Shown: piece after piece, positions 7,445 through 16,145 of the stretch
How the letters are laid out: every line of letters starts with the position of its first letter
How positions within the stretch are numbered: the stretch's first letter is position 1
Source of the DNA: Aridibacter sp965216195
Lineage (GTDB): Bacteria > Acidobacteriota > Blastocatellia > Pyrinomonadales > Pyrinomonadaceae
NCBI GenBank assembly: GCA_965216195.1
Contig: OZ244151.1
Span: 3,410,001 to 3,474,000 of the forward strand
Length of the DNA: 64,000 nucleotides
Direction of reading: 5' to 3'
The notes under the pieces: model-generated
Told to the model about the DNA's origin: nothing
The model's database searches: none
What the model saw: only the letters and a program-made list of their open reading frames with translations
Program-made: the position numbers and the translations under genes

Positions 7445-9871
7445 TTATTTTTGCATTGCCTTAGCAATTTTCTGAGCTAGACTCGAATAGTGAATCTTTT
7501 CCAACTGATTCTTTGATTGTGCAGCAGCTCGGATTAAATCTGATCTGAGTTTTACAAGCATATCCAAACACAGAGCCCTAAAATCATTGGAAATTTTTTC
7601 ATTCGGAACCATGGAAGCGATTAGATGGTCTATCGTCGCGTGATGCAGATTCCTCCTGAAAATATTTGGAGCTTCGCCCTTCTCATAAATCTCGGAGAAA
7701 ACACCCGTTCTCATTTCATCGAAGATATCTACCGCACGATAAACCTGATATCCGCCAGCCTCCATATTATTAATACGGGAAACCACTGAATCTCTAAGAA
7801 TCTTTAGCATCAGACTTTTTTGGGAGCCGGATATCTTTCTGACTACCTCACGGATTCCAATCCGCTGAATAATATCTGGTCGGAGGAGGAATTCCTTGGT
7901 ATGAAAACCATGCTTGAGCAGGAATTGGAGTGCCTCCTTTTGTTTTCTAACTGGAGTTGGGCGAAATGTGTCAGATCGAGACAGCCCCGAAACGAGTAAA
8001 TCTTCTTCGATACCTCCAATATAGGTGCTAACGTGTTTCAATTCGGTACTCATTTGGTTGACCAGCATCGTATAAGTCGATTCTAGACGACTAAAATCCT
8101 TACCGTTTTCCGCAGTCGCAGAAACAAGATTCTCTGCGATGCGTTCCAGGTTTTTCAGTCCGTAAGCTGTCGCCTTAATAGCATCATCACCGATGTCCTC
8201 GGTTTGCGAGCGCGGATCCCGTTGACCACCCCCAAAACGAAACAACGGATTGTCTATCTGTTTTGCCGCCAAAGCATTTAGAAAAGGTTTGTCTGCACTT
8301 ACGGGGCGACTATTGTCGAATTCTTTATAGCCCCATTCAATTGCAAAATCGTCGTAAGGTCCCACCTTGTTTGGAATGTATGCAACACCGTCGCCCGGCT
8401 GAGCAATGTAATTAAAACGCGAATAGTCCATTATTGATGACGACATTCCATACCTGTTTACAAAATTTTGATCTCGGTAGCTTTCGACCGGATAAGCGTT
8501 GTTGCCAATAAAGTTATGTAAAAGCCCTAAAGTGTGTCCAACTTCATGGGCAACGACGTATCGCAGCAGTTCGCCAATAACTTCATCTGGTAAGGGCAAT
8601 TTTGCCGCACGCGGATCGGATGCACCTGCCTGCACGAAATAAAGATCCTGAAGTAAGGAAATAACGTTGTGAAACATACGGACATCCGCCTCCAGAATTT
8701 CTCCGGTCCGGGGATCGTGCACACGGGGACCGGTAGCGTTACGAGACTCGGTAGCCACCCAACGAACGGTTGAAATTTGAGCATTTTCGGCATCCCAATT
8801 TGGGTCTTCTTTCACGGTCGGAGCTAATTTGCCGACGATGGCATTTTTAAATCCCGCTTTTTCAAAAGCCGGCTGCCACATCTTGATTCCTTCAAGCACA
8901 TACTTTTGCCATTTTTTCGGAGTTCCGCGTCCGACGTAATAAACAATTGGCTTTTGGGGCTCACTGACTGCCGCCGATGGGTCTTTCTTTTCCAAACGCC
9001 ACCTCTGAATATATGAAACCTTTTTGGCAACATTCTCTTTCGAACTAAAATCCACATAATCTCCGAAGAAAAAGCCAACTCGCCTATCGCGGTAACGAGG
9101 ACGCATCGGTTTTTCCGGTAAAACAACCATCGAATGATGGAGCTCCACAGTTGCGTGATCCCCCATTGAAAATTGACCTTTAGACGGCGGTTTGAGTCTA
9201 AATGTTGCCAAAACCCGGGTTTCTATGTTTCTTTCAAACGTTTTTACCGAAGTAACAAAAACGCGGTTTTTATCAATTGCAGATGCATTCAGACGTCTTT
9301 TGGGGCTCAATTCAGCGATATCGCCCTTAAAAACACTTGTCATTTCTACAACCGGAGTTTTCTCAACCCCAAAAGTCTCAATTTTTAAAGCAGCGATAAT
9401 ACCTTCCAAATTCGCAGCCTTGACCGCAGTATATTCAGTAGAGCCACTTTTTGCCCGAATATCGTGGGACACATTTCGCAGTAGAATATGGTCGCCAAGT
9501 CTTTCGAATTTAACAACAAGGCGTTTTATTTCCATCCCTATTAGCCCTGCCTGTTCGGCCTTTGCTATTTGGACGAGCCACAAAAATTCTTTCCCAAAAT
9601 GAGAAGGATTAAACTCATAATAGAGTTTGTTGCCAATCTCATGGGTTATAAAGATACCTTTTTTGGTATCGGCTTTTGCGGTTATCACATCTTCATATTT
9701 CTTAAACTTTGGTTTGTCTTTTTTCTTTTTGTCGCTTGCGTTCTTTTTCGTAATAGCATCCTTCTCCGTCTTTACTTCAATAGGTTTCTTGCTATCTTGA
9801 AAAGCAAAAGCAAAATTCGCAGAAAAAGCCAGCAAACAAGCGGTGTAGAAAACTTGGATAAATTTACTCAT
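7445..9871 (-). CDS. Secreted zinc-dependent metalloprotease (DUF5117/DUF4953 type), copy 1
   Basis: This 808-residue zincin has a signal peptide (about residues 1-24, ending AFAFQ) and a Lys-rich spacer to about 58. An N-terminal DUF5118/DUF5117-like region (60-300) follows, then a catalytic region with HEVGH at 442-446 and the third zinc ligand His452 (HEXXHXXGXXH). A Met-turn-like SSIMDYSRFNYI comes after. The C-terminal 250 residues match the long DUF4953-type tail. It is likely periplasmic or surface exposed and peptide-degrading; the substrate is unknown. It follows TonB receptor 1 by 120 nt on the same strand and is a paralogue of the protease at 13646-16060, with the same order of motifs. 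Confidence 0.9.
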   Translation of the reverse strand: MSKFIQVFYTACLLAFSANFAFAFQDSKKPIEVKTEKDAITKKNASDKKKKDKPKFKKYEDVITAKADTKKGIFITHEIGNKLYYEFNPSHFGKEFLWLVQIAKAEQAGLIGMEIKRLVVKFERLGDHILLRNVSHDIRAKSGSTEYTAVKAANLEGIIAALKIETFGVEKTPVVEMTSVFKGDIAELSPKRRLNASAIDKNRVFVTSVKTFERNIETRVLATFRLKPPSKGQFSMGDHATVELHHSMVVLPEKPMRPRYRDRRVGFFFGDYVDFSSKENVAKKVSYIQRWRLEKKDPSAAVSEPQKPIVYYVGRGTPKKWQKYVLEGIKMWQPAFEKAGFKNAIVGKLAPTVKEDPNWDAENAQISTVRWVATESRNATGPRVHDPRTGEILEADVRMFHNVISLLQDLYFVQAGASDPRAAKLPLPDEVIGELLRYVVAHEVGHTLGLLHNFIGNNAYPVESYRDQNFVNRYGMSSSIMDYSRFNYIAQPGDGVAYIPNKVGPYDDFAIEWGYKEFDNSRPVSADKPFLNALAAKQIDNPLFRFGGGQRDPRSQTEDIGDDAIKATAYGLKNLERIAENLVSATAENGKDFSRLESTYTMLVNQMSTELKHVSTYIGGIEEDLLVSGLSRSDTFRPTPVRKQKEALQFLLKHGFHTKEFLLRPDIIQRIGIREVVRKISGSQKSLMLKILRDSVVSRINNMEAGGYQVYRAVDIFDEMRTGVFSEIYEKGEAPNIFRRNLHHATIDHLIASMVPNEKISNDFRALCLDMLVKLRSDLIRAAAQSKNQLEKIHYSSLAQKIAKAMQK

Positions 9872-9991
9872 AATGTTTGTTATGAAATAAAGGCTTTGAC
9901 CAAACAGGGAAACCGGTTAAAGCCACAAAAGGAACTACCACGATACGAAAAAGTGGCGGAAGGTAACTAAAGAAACCACCCGCCAATCCGA

Positions 9992-12900
9992 TCAGAAACT
10001 GAATTTCATCGACAACTGATGCGACCGCGGCCCGCCAGACGCAAATAGCGGGCTCGCTCCCGTTGCACTGACTCCGGCTCTTGATAGAATCCTTGTAAAT
10101 AGACCAAAATCCCTGAATGGACCGGACACACTACCTCTGGTTTGAGTCGGATTCGCAAAGTTTGCATGGTTTAATACGTTGAAAGAATCAATTCCCAGAC
10201 GAAGATTAATTCTTTCGGTAAATCTGAAATTCTTATGCAAACTTAGATTAACCTGCCAGGCTCCAAGTCCGCGTAGTTGATTACGTCCTAAATTTCCGTG
10301 CAGTCCGTTTGCCGGAATTGTCGCAAAATCAAATGCATCCGGATTTAGTCTTCGACCGCCTGCAAGCGAATCATCGTAAATCCAGAAAGGTTCGCCCGTC
10401 ACATTCGGTCTGACGTTTACTAAACCACTTGAAGCGATGTCATTCGTAGAAATCGCCACATTAAAGGGTGTTCCCGAACGAGCGGTTGCAAAAGCATTCA
10501 ACGCCCAACCTCCGAAAAGAGTATTTACGAATCCGTTCCAACTTTTCGGTGTCGGTATTTCATATGTTGCCGCTGCGCTAAATACGTGTCTGACATCAAA
10601 ACTTGAAGGTCCCTTTTGTTCCTCTGCAATCTCATTAATCGGTTGTTGATCGCCGGAATTTTCTGATTCGGTATCTTGAGACCTTCCCAAGGTATAATTT
10701 ACAAGAGTGGAAAACCTGCGTGAAAAACGCCTCGAATACTGAGCCTGCAACGAATGATAATCTGATTCTCCGCGACTTCCGACTAACGTAAAAAATGATA
10801 CATCCGGATGGAAATAACGTCCCGGTACAGAATCATTGCTAGCTGTCAAGAAACCTCTGACTCGCAGAAGCTTCCGTCCCATTTGTCCAACATAAGCAAC
10901 TTGAACTCTTTGATTACTTCCGAGCGACTGTTCCGCCGTAACATTCCATTGGTAACTTCTTGGGGTTGCATAGGTTTCATCTGCTCCGTTCAGGGCTTGG
11001 CGATTAATCGGCGACAAATCAAAATTTGGATCGGGGAATTCAAATGGAGCGAGCGGCAGAGATGCGTTTATCACCCGTTGATTAATCCCATACGGATAGG
11101 TGTCACCGCCAAATCCTGTTTGCCCTATGTCATAAAACAATCCAATCCCGCCTCTAATCGTCAATTCCCTCCCGGCTTTTTCGCTCGCCCGATAGGCGAT
11201 TCCGAAACGCGGTGCGAAATTCGAGTAGCTTGTATCGTAGAATTTATTAGTTACCGCAATATCTACCGCCGATAAATCCGTTTGCGTCAAATCCGGTATG
11301 CGGTCAAATGTTACAAACGGAAGATTTTCGTCGTCGGCTCTCGGCGACGGATTGATTTCCCAACGTAAACCAAAAGTCATAGTGGTTTTTGGATTAATCT
11401 TCCATGTGTCTTGTCCATAAACTGAAAACGTATCGTAGATTGTAGTAACCTGTCGCTGGGCCGTACGTCTTAGGATAAACGTTCGAAGTGCATTGACGCC
11501 TGAAGTGAATAAGAAGATGTGCTGATCAGAAACTCCTACCTGACCTATGGATGGTTTTAATCTGCGAAAATCCACACCAAACTTTAGCTGATGAGATCCT
11601 GCATTATAAGTGACGTTGTCAACAATGTTCATCTGACGTTGGGTATTCTGTGCTCCTTCTCCCGAAGAAATTCTTGCGGTAAACCCCCTCGTTAGTCTTA
11701 TAGTCATATTTGCCGACGCACCGTCAAAAACTCCCAATACATCGCTCGGAAATCCTGCACCTCCACCGAATCCGTCATATTTCATAACCGAGTTAGCCTC
11801 ACTTCTTGTCCAGTTAAACCGCAAATCATTTACCAAATTGGAACTGAGTATCTGAGTTGCTCCAAAAGTAAAAAATTTGGAATCATATTGACTTGAATTG
11901 AGATCGGAAATAACACGCGTTTCTGAGGCGGATTGTGACCAGTTTGTACGTCCAAAAAACATAAATTTCCCTTTGTAGTTATGATCAATCCTTAAACTTG
12001 CATTGTCGGCATTATTTGGGTCGGAAAAAGCGGCTTCAAATAGCCCTGTGTCTGCATTAATCGACGATGTGGGCAGTGGATAGGCATCGAAAATCGATCG
12101 TGCAGCTTCGCTGGTAGCAGATTCACGAGCCGCAACCGACGGCACGGGTGCACTCGTTCTTGGTTGAGGAAGAAGAAATCTTTGTCCTTCATAGGAGAAA
12201 AAGAAATGGGTGCGGTCTTTTCCGCTATGAAAAAACGGTCCACCTTCCCCAAAATTGAAAAAAGGCAAGGGACCGCTAAAGGTTCCGCCAAAGTTGTTAT
12301 ATCGTAAAGCTGGCTTCTCAACATCAAAAAAACTGCGGGCATCTAAGTAGTCGTTTCTAAAGTCTTCGTGGAGAGTTCCATGATATTTGTTTTCACCAGA
12401 CCGCGTATTAATAATTACCTGTCCTCCCGGAGCACGCCCAAACTCGGGAGCAAACGTTGAAGTTAGAATTTGAAACTCTTGAATCGCATCGACCGAAACG
12501 AGACTTGCATAGCTACCTTGTGCGTTTGTTCCGGCACGCGACCCATTATTTCCATCAGCAATATTGCGGTTTCCAATTGTGATTCCCGTGTTTGCACTGA
12601 CACCGTCAACAATGGTGTAGTTCGCAGACGGACGTTGCCCGTTTACGCTGAATCCATTCGGCTCTCCTGAGGTCTGGAGAGGAACAACTCCTGGTGAAAG
12701 CTGAATCAACGGTTGCATTGTCCTGCCGTTTAGCGGCATATTTTCAATAATATTCCGATCAACCACAGTAGAAACAGCAGCCGTTTCATTGGAAAGCACA
12801 ACTCCGGCATCGACGGTTACCTCCGCGGAAACATCACCAACCTTCATCTGAATCTTTAGTCCTTTTTCGTCGCCGACGTTTAGCACGATGTCCTTAAATT

Positions 12901-13195
12901 CAATGGGAGCAAAACCATCTTTTTGGGCGGTAATCGTGTAGGTGTCAGGTTTCAAAGCCGGAAACAGATAAACTCCGGAGATGTTTGTGGTTACAGTCCG
13001 TTTTAGTCCGGTTGCACGGTTTTCAATTGTAACTTCCGCACCGGGAATTACCGCTCCGGACTCATCCGTCACGGTTCCGCTGAGCGTCGCAAGACCACCT
13101 TGTGCTAAAAGTATGTTCGCACAACATAAAATATTGATAAATAACATTATCAATATGTTTGATATATATTTATAATTTAGTTCATTCTTACTCAT
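9992..13195 (-). CDS. TonB-dependent receptor, Oar/carboxypeptidase-regulatory type, copy 1
   Basis: An outer-membrane protein of 1067 residues. After a hydrophobic signal, a carboxypeptidase-regulatory-like beta-sandwich (LSGTVTDESGAVIPGAEVTI ... GVYLFPALKPDTYTIT) is followed by a plug (ENMPLNGRTMQPLIQLSPGV, VDGVSAN, PGGQVIINTRSG) and a barrel ending in HQLSMKFSF with the terminal Phe needed for BAM insertion. I place the start at ATG 13195, with GGAG nine bases before it. TTG 13210 has no such site. No STN signalling domain is seen. It pairs with the downstream metalloprotease, which suggests uptake of peptide or protein breakdown products (inference). Confidence 0.92.
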   Translation of the reverse strand: MSKNELNYKYISNILIMLFINILCCANILLAQGGLATLSGTVTDESGAVIPGAEVTIENRATGLKRTVTTNISGVYLFPALKPDTYTITAQKDGFAPIEFKDIVLNVGDEKGLKIQMKVGDVSAEVTVDAGVVLSNETAAVSTVVDRNIIENMPLNGRTMQPLIQLSPGVVPLQTSGEPNGFSVNGQRPSANYTIVDGVSANTGITIGNRNIADGNNGSRAGTNAQGSYASLVSVDAIQEFQILTSTFAPEFGRAPGGQVIINTRSGENKYHGTLHEDFRNDYLDARSFFDVEKPALRYNNFGGTFSGPLPFFNFGEGGPFFHSGKDRTHFFFSYEGQRFLLPQPRTSAPVPSVAARESATSEAARSIFDAYPLPTSSINADTGLFEAAFSDPNNADNASLRIDHNYKGKFMFFGRTNWSQSASETRVISDLNSSQYDSKFFTFGATQILSSNLVNDLRFNWTRSEANSVMKYDGFGGGAGFPSDVLGVFDGASANMTIRLTRGFTARISSGEGAQNTQRQMNIVDNVTYNAGSHQLKFGVDFRRLKPSIGQVGVSDQHIFLFTSGVNALRTFILRRTAQRQVTTIYDTFSVYGQDTWKINPKTTMTFGLRWEINPSPRADDENLPFVTFDRIPDLTQTDLSAVDIAVTNKFYDTSYSNFAPRFGIAYRASEKAGRELTIRGGIGLFYDIGQTGFGGDTYPYGINQRVINASLPLAPFEFPDPNFDLSPINRQALNGADETYATPRSYQWNVTAEQSLGSNQRVQVAYVGQMGRKLLRVRGFLTASNDSVPGRYFHPDVSFFTLVGSRGESDYHSLQAQYSRRFSRRFSTLVNYTLGRSQDTESENSGDQQPINEIAEEQKGPSSFDVRHVFSAAATYEIPTPKSWNGFVNTLFGGWALNAFATARSGTPFNVAISTNDIASSGLVNVRPNVTGEPFWIYDDSLAGGRRLNPDAFDFATIPANGLHGNLGRNQLRGLGAWQVNLSLHKNFRFTERINLRLGIDSFNVLNHANFANPTQTRGSVSGPFRDFGLFTRILSRAGVSATGASPLFASGGPRSHQLSMKFSF
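12864..13102 (-). repeat. 239-bp tract about 97% identical to 19069-19307
   Basis: It covers most of the regulatory-like domain of TonB receptor 1. Only seven substitutions separate it from the matching tract of receptor 2, while the plug-coding DNA right beside it (about 12700-12830 versus 18910-19040) differs at many positions. This looks like gene conversion or recent recombination. Confidence 0.88.
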
Positions 13196-13210
13196 TATTA
13201 ATTGCTCCAA

Positions 13211-13645
13211 CTTTTCTAGCGTATTGTTATCTTTTTGAGTAGCACTTAAATATCTTGCTCACGGGTTGGTATTGGCTTATTTTCCCAAAGCTTCAGCATA
13301 AATATTTTTTGGTTCTAGCTATATGACGCCAGAATTTGAGAAATCTTAGGAAAAAAAGTAAAAAATTACATTGTTCTATTTTTGTGTAACTAATTAGATT
13401 TAAGCAATAATGAAAGTAAGTAGTCAGACAGAAAAGACAGAAACGCGAGTATGATCAAGCGTGTCTGAACATCGAGAAAACACGATTCCTAATAACCTAT
13501 AAACTTTTTAACCTAATCAGTTACGAAAGTTTTTCAAAATATCAAAGACTACAAAGAGGAGTTAGAAAGCCTTCCGACTTGTAATTTCCACATGGACTAT
13601 TTTTCGCAATCCATTTCTTGAAATGAATGTGTAACCTAAACCTGT
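13211..13645. other. 435-bp intergenic region upstream of TonB receptor 1
   Basis: This separates the two receptor-protease cassettes. It holds the presumed receptor 1 promoter (no convincing -35/-10 pair found) and, at its protease side, the second copy of the 95-bp repeat. No reading frame in it looks protein coding. The centre is AT-rich with A- and T-runs. Confidence 0.6.
13525..13620 (-). repeat. 95-bp repeat downstream of metalloprotease 2 (copy 2)
   Basis: This is the partner of 7339-7435, in the same orientation and the same position relative to the protease stop codon (25 nt after it here). The conserved core suggests either a shared 3' processing or termination signal, or duplication debris. 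Confidence 0.8.
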
Positions 13646-16060
13646 TCACTTCGTTAACCCTTTTTTTATTATCGTTGCGAGATCCGAAAAATGGGCTCCC
13701 ACGTCTGATCCTTTATGCTTTTTCGCAGACTCGGTCAGATCTCTGGACAATACGGCAAGTTCGGAACGGGACGTAACCCTTATCTCAGCAAACTTTTTGG
13801 AGTCTTTACCGTTAACGTTCTCGAGCAAAATATCGACCAATGCTCTGTGCAATCTTCGGCGGAAAATATCCGGAGACGGGTTACTTTCATAAAGCTCTGA
13901 AAAGACAACTTTCCTGACATCGGCAAAAAGATCGTCAAGAGGATAGTTCTTATATCGCAATGCCGGAGCCGGTATGATCATCCTATTAATTTTCGATGAA
14001 TGCAGCACTCTCTTAAGCAGCGATTGTTGTCTTTCCGAAATCAATTCTAGAAACTGTTTAGAGGTGACGTTTGGGAAAGTACCCATGAACTTTACTCTAC
14101 CGGAAATGCGTTGGACGATTTCCGGGCGAAGTAGGTAATCCGGCACATGAAATCCATGTTTTGCAACAAACGCCAATGCCTCTTTTTGCTTTTTAATCGG
14201 TAATGCCCGCCTTGGGCCCGACTTTCCCGAAACCTGCGGCAGGCGATATGTGTTGCCGATATAATGAGAAACATGTCCGATCTCCGTAAACATTTGAATT
14301 AGAAGCTGCTCATACATATGAAACAGTAGATCGGTTCTGGCACCGTCACCTTCCTTAGTAGCTTCGACGAGAAAACCGGCTACCTGCTCTATGTTTCTTA
14401 ATCCGTATTTCGTAGCTTTGATAGCGTCGTCACCAAGATCTTCAGCCTGGGCGTAAGGGTTAAAACCAGGATCGGAGTATCTAAGCATGGGGTTCTTAAC
14501 CTGTCTTTCCGCTATCTTGTTTAGATAAGGAATATCGTCTTTGAAAGACCTGGAGCCATCAAATTGCCGATATCCCCACTCGATTGCAAAGTGATCGTAT
14601 GGACCAACTACGGATGTATAAAGTTGGGTATCGTCCCCGGGCTGAGCAATATAATTAAACCTGGCAAAATCCATGATAGATGCTGCCAATCCGTATTTTT
14701 CGACAAACTTCCGGTTTCTGTACATTTCCACCGGATAAGAGCTGCTTGCCATTCGATTGTGTAAAAGACCTAGCCCGTGACCTACTTCGTGAGCGGTTAC
14801 CCTTAACAGTAACTTTCCCATCAGTTCGTCCGGGAATGGCAGCTTTTGTGCTTCGGGGTCTGCCGGCGAGGCCTGAGTGAAATACCAATCGCGCTGAATG
14901 GCGAGCGTGTCATGATAAAGCAAAATATCGGATTCGATGATCTCTCCGGAACGAGGGTCGTTTACGGTAGGTCCTATTGCGTTTCGAGTAGAACTTGCAA
15001 TCCAACGAATGGTTGAATGTCTTGCATCCTCAGCATCCCAGAAAGGGTCTTCCTCTTTTGTCGGTGCTATCCTTGCAATAATTGCATTCTTAAAACCCGC
15101 ACTTTCAAATGCGGGTTTCCACATCTCTATTCCCTTGGCGACATACGGTCTCCACTTCTTCGGAACCCCTCTTCCGACCCAGAAAACTATGGGCTTAATT
15201 GGTTCACTGATTCTCGCCTTCGGGTCCTTTTTCTCAAGACGCCAGCGTTTGATCAGTTCGACCTTTTCCGAGACATGTTTTTCCGAGCTGAAATCGCGGT
15301 AGGAGGTTCCCTTGTAATAACCAACACGCGGGTCGCTTAACCGTGATCGCATAAGCTTTCGCGGCAGAGCCACTACCGAATGATGAATCTCTGCAGTGGT
15401 ACGACCGCCACCCGAATGCTTGTAGTTTAAAAGTATCTTCGTTTCTATGTTCGCCGGGAAAGTTTTTATTGAGTTGATATAGAAATTATCTTTATCTATA
15501 CCGGTCGCTTTCATCCTACCCTTACCGCTAAAACCAGAAACATCACCGTTAAAAAATTTGGTCATATCGACGACCGCTGCTCCCCCTTTTCCAAAAGTAA
15601 GTATCTTCATTGAAGCGATGATCCTGGGAAGGTTTGAAACATTGACGGCAAACTCCTCGTTCGAGCCGCTCGCAGCCCGCGTTCCGTATCCCCTCGAACG
15701 CAGCAACAAACGATCACCTCGCCTTTCGAAATAGACGAGGCTTTTGGCAAAATGTAGAACCCCTCCTCTCCCACGCCCTGCTTGCACTTTCGACATCGTA
15801 ACGAGCCATAAGAAATCCCGCTGAAGCTCACCAACGGGTATTTCCCAATAAATCTTTTCGTCGACCTTGTGGGTTTTTACGATTCCACTCTGGCTGATCG
15901 CTTTGCTTGATATTACATCTTCATAGGCTTTCAAACCCTTTAATGCTTTATCCTTAGACTGAGCGCTAAGCGGTGTTCTTCCGACAAATACAAGGAGGAG
16001 AACGGTAATAAATATAGTGCTTTTTGTATATAGACGACGGTTGCTATTCAAAGAATTCAT
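13646..16060 (-). CDS. Secreted zinc-dependent metalloprotease (DUF5117/DUF4953 type), copy 2
   Basis: An 804-residue paralogue of the zincin at 7445-9871. Its signal peptide covers about residues 1-33 (TIFITVLLLVFVGRTPLSAQ). The catalytic motif is HEVGH at 424-428 with His434 as third ligand, then a Met-turn-like AASIMDFARFNYIAQPGD. The region before it contains RRGDRLLLRSR and FWVGRGVPKKWRPYV, aligning with YYVGRGTPKKWQKYV in copy 1. All active-site residues are present, so both copies should be active. It lies 85 nt after TonB receptor 2, with a terminator-like hairpin between them. Confidence 0.9.
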   Translation of the reverse strand: MNSLNSNRRLYTKSTIFITVLLLVFVGRTPLSAQSKDKALKGLKAYEDVISSKAISQSGIVKTHKVDEKIYWEIPVGELQRDFLWLVTMSKVQAGRGRGGVLHFAKSLVYFERRGDRLLLRSRGYGTRAASGSNEEFAVNVSNLPRIIASMKILTFGKGGAAVVDMTKFFNGDVSGFSGKGRMKATGIDKDNFYINSIKTFPANIETKILLNYKHSGGGRTTAEIHHSVVALPRKLMRSRLSDPRVGYYKGTSYRDFSSEKHVSEKVELIKRWRLEKKDPKARISEPIKPIVFWVGRGVPKKWRPYVAKGIEMWKPAFESAGFKNAIIARIAPTKEEDPFWDAEDARHSTIRWIASSTRNAIGPTVNDPRSGEIIESDILLYHDTLAIQRDWYFTQASPADPEAQKLPFPDELMGKLLLRVTAHEVGHGLGLLHNRMASSSYPVEMYRNRKFVEKYGLAASIMDFARFNYIAQPGDDTQLYTSVVGPYDHFAIEWGYRQFDGSRSFKDDIPYLNKIAERQVKNPMLRYSDPGFNPYAQAEDLGDDAIKATKYGLRNIEQVAGFLVEATKEGDGARTDLLFHMYEQLLIQMFTEIGHVSHYIGNTYRLPQVSGKSGPRRALPIKKQKEALAFVAKHGFHVPDYLLRPEIVQRISGRVKFMGTFPNVTSKQFLELISERQQSLLKRVLHSSKINRMIIPAPALRYKNYPLDDLFADVRKVVFSELYESNPSPDIFRRRLHRALVDILLENVNGKDSKKFAEIRVTSRSELAVLSRDLTESAKKHKGSDVGAHFSDLATIIKKGLTK

Positions 16061-16081
16061 ACTCGATTTATAAGGGTCAAT

Positions 16082-16114
16082 CTAAAAAATCGGCTGTCCC
16101 CACAGGGGACAGCC
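16082..16114 (-). terminator. Intrinsic terminator or attenuator between receptor 2 and protease 2
   Basis: A perfect 10-bp stem, ggctgtcccc/ggggacagcc with a 3-nt loop, occupies 16092-16114. Read on the minus strand it is followed by GATTTTTTAG, as in rho-independent terminators. It sits 31 nt after the receptor 2 stop and before the protease start, so it may reduce protease expression relative to the receptor. Confidence 0.75.
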
Positions 16115-16145
16115 CGTTTCACGATAAACTATCTGGTCTATTCGA

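Noticed and set aside
9173..9970. Plus-strand frames opposite metalloprotease 1 (71-136 codons)
   Set aside because: These are antisense shadows of a well-supported long gene, without motifs or start signals.
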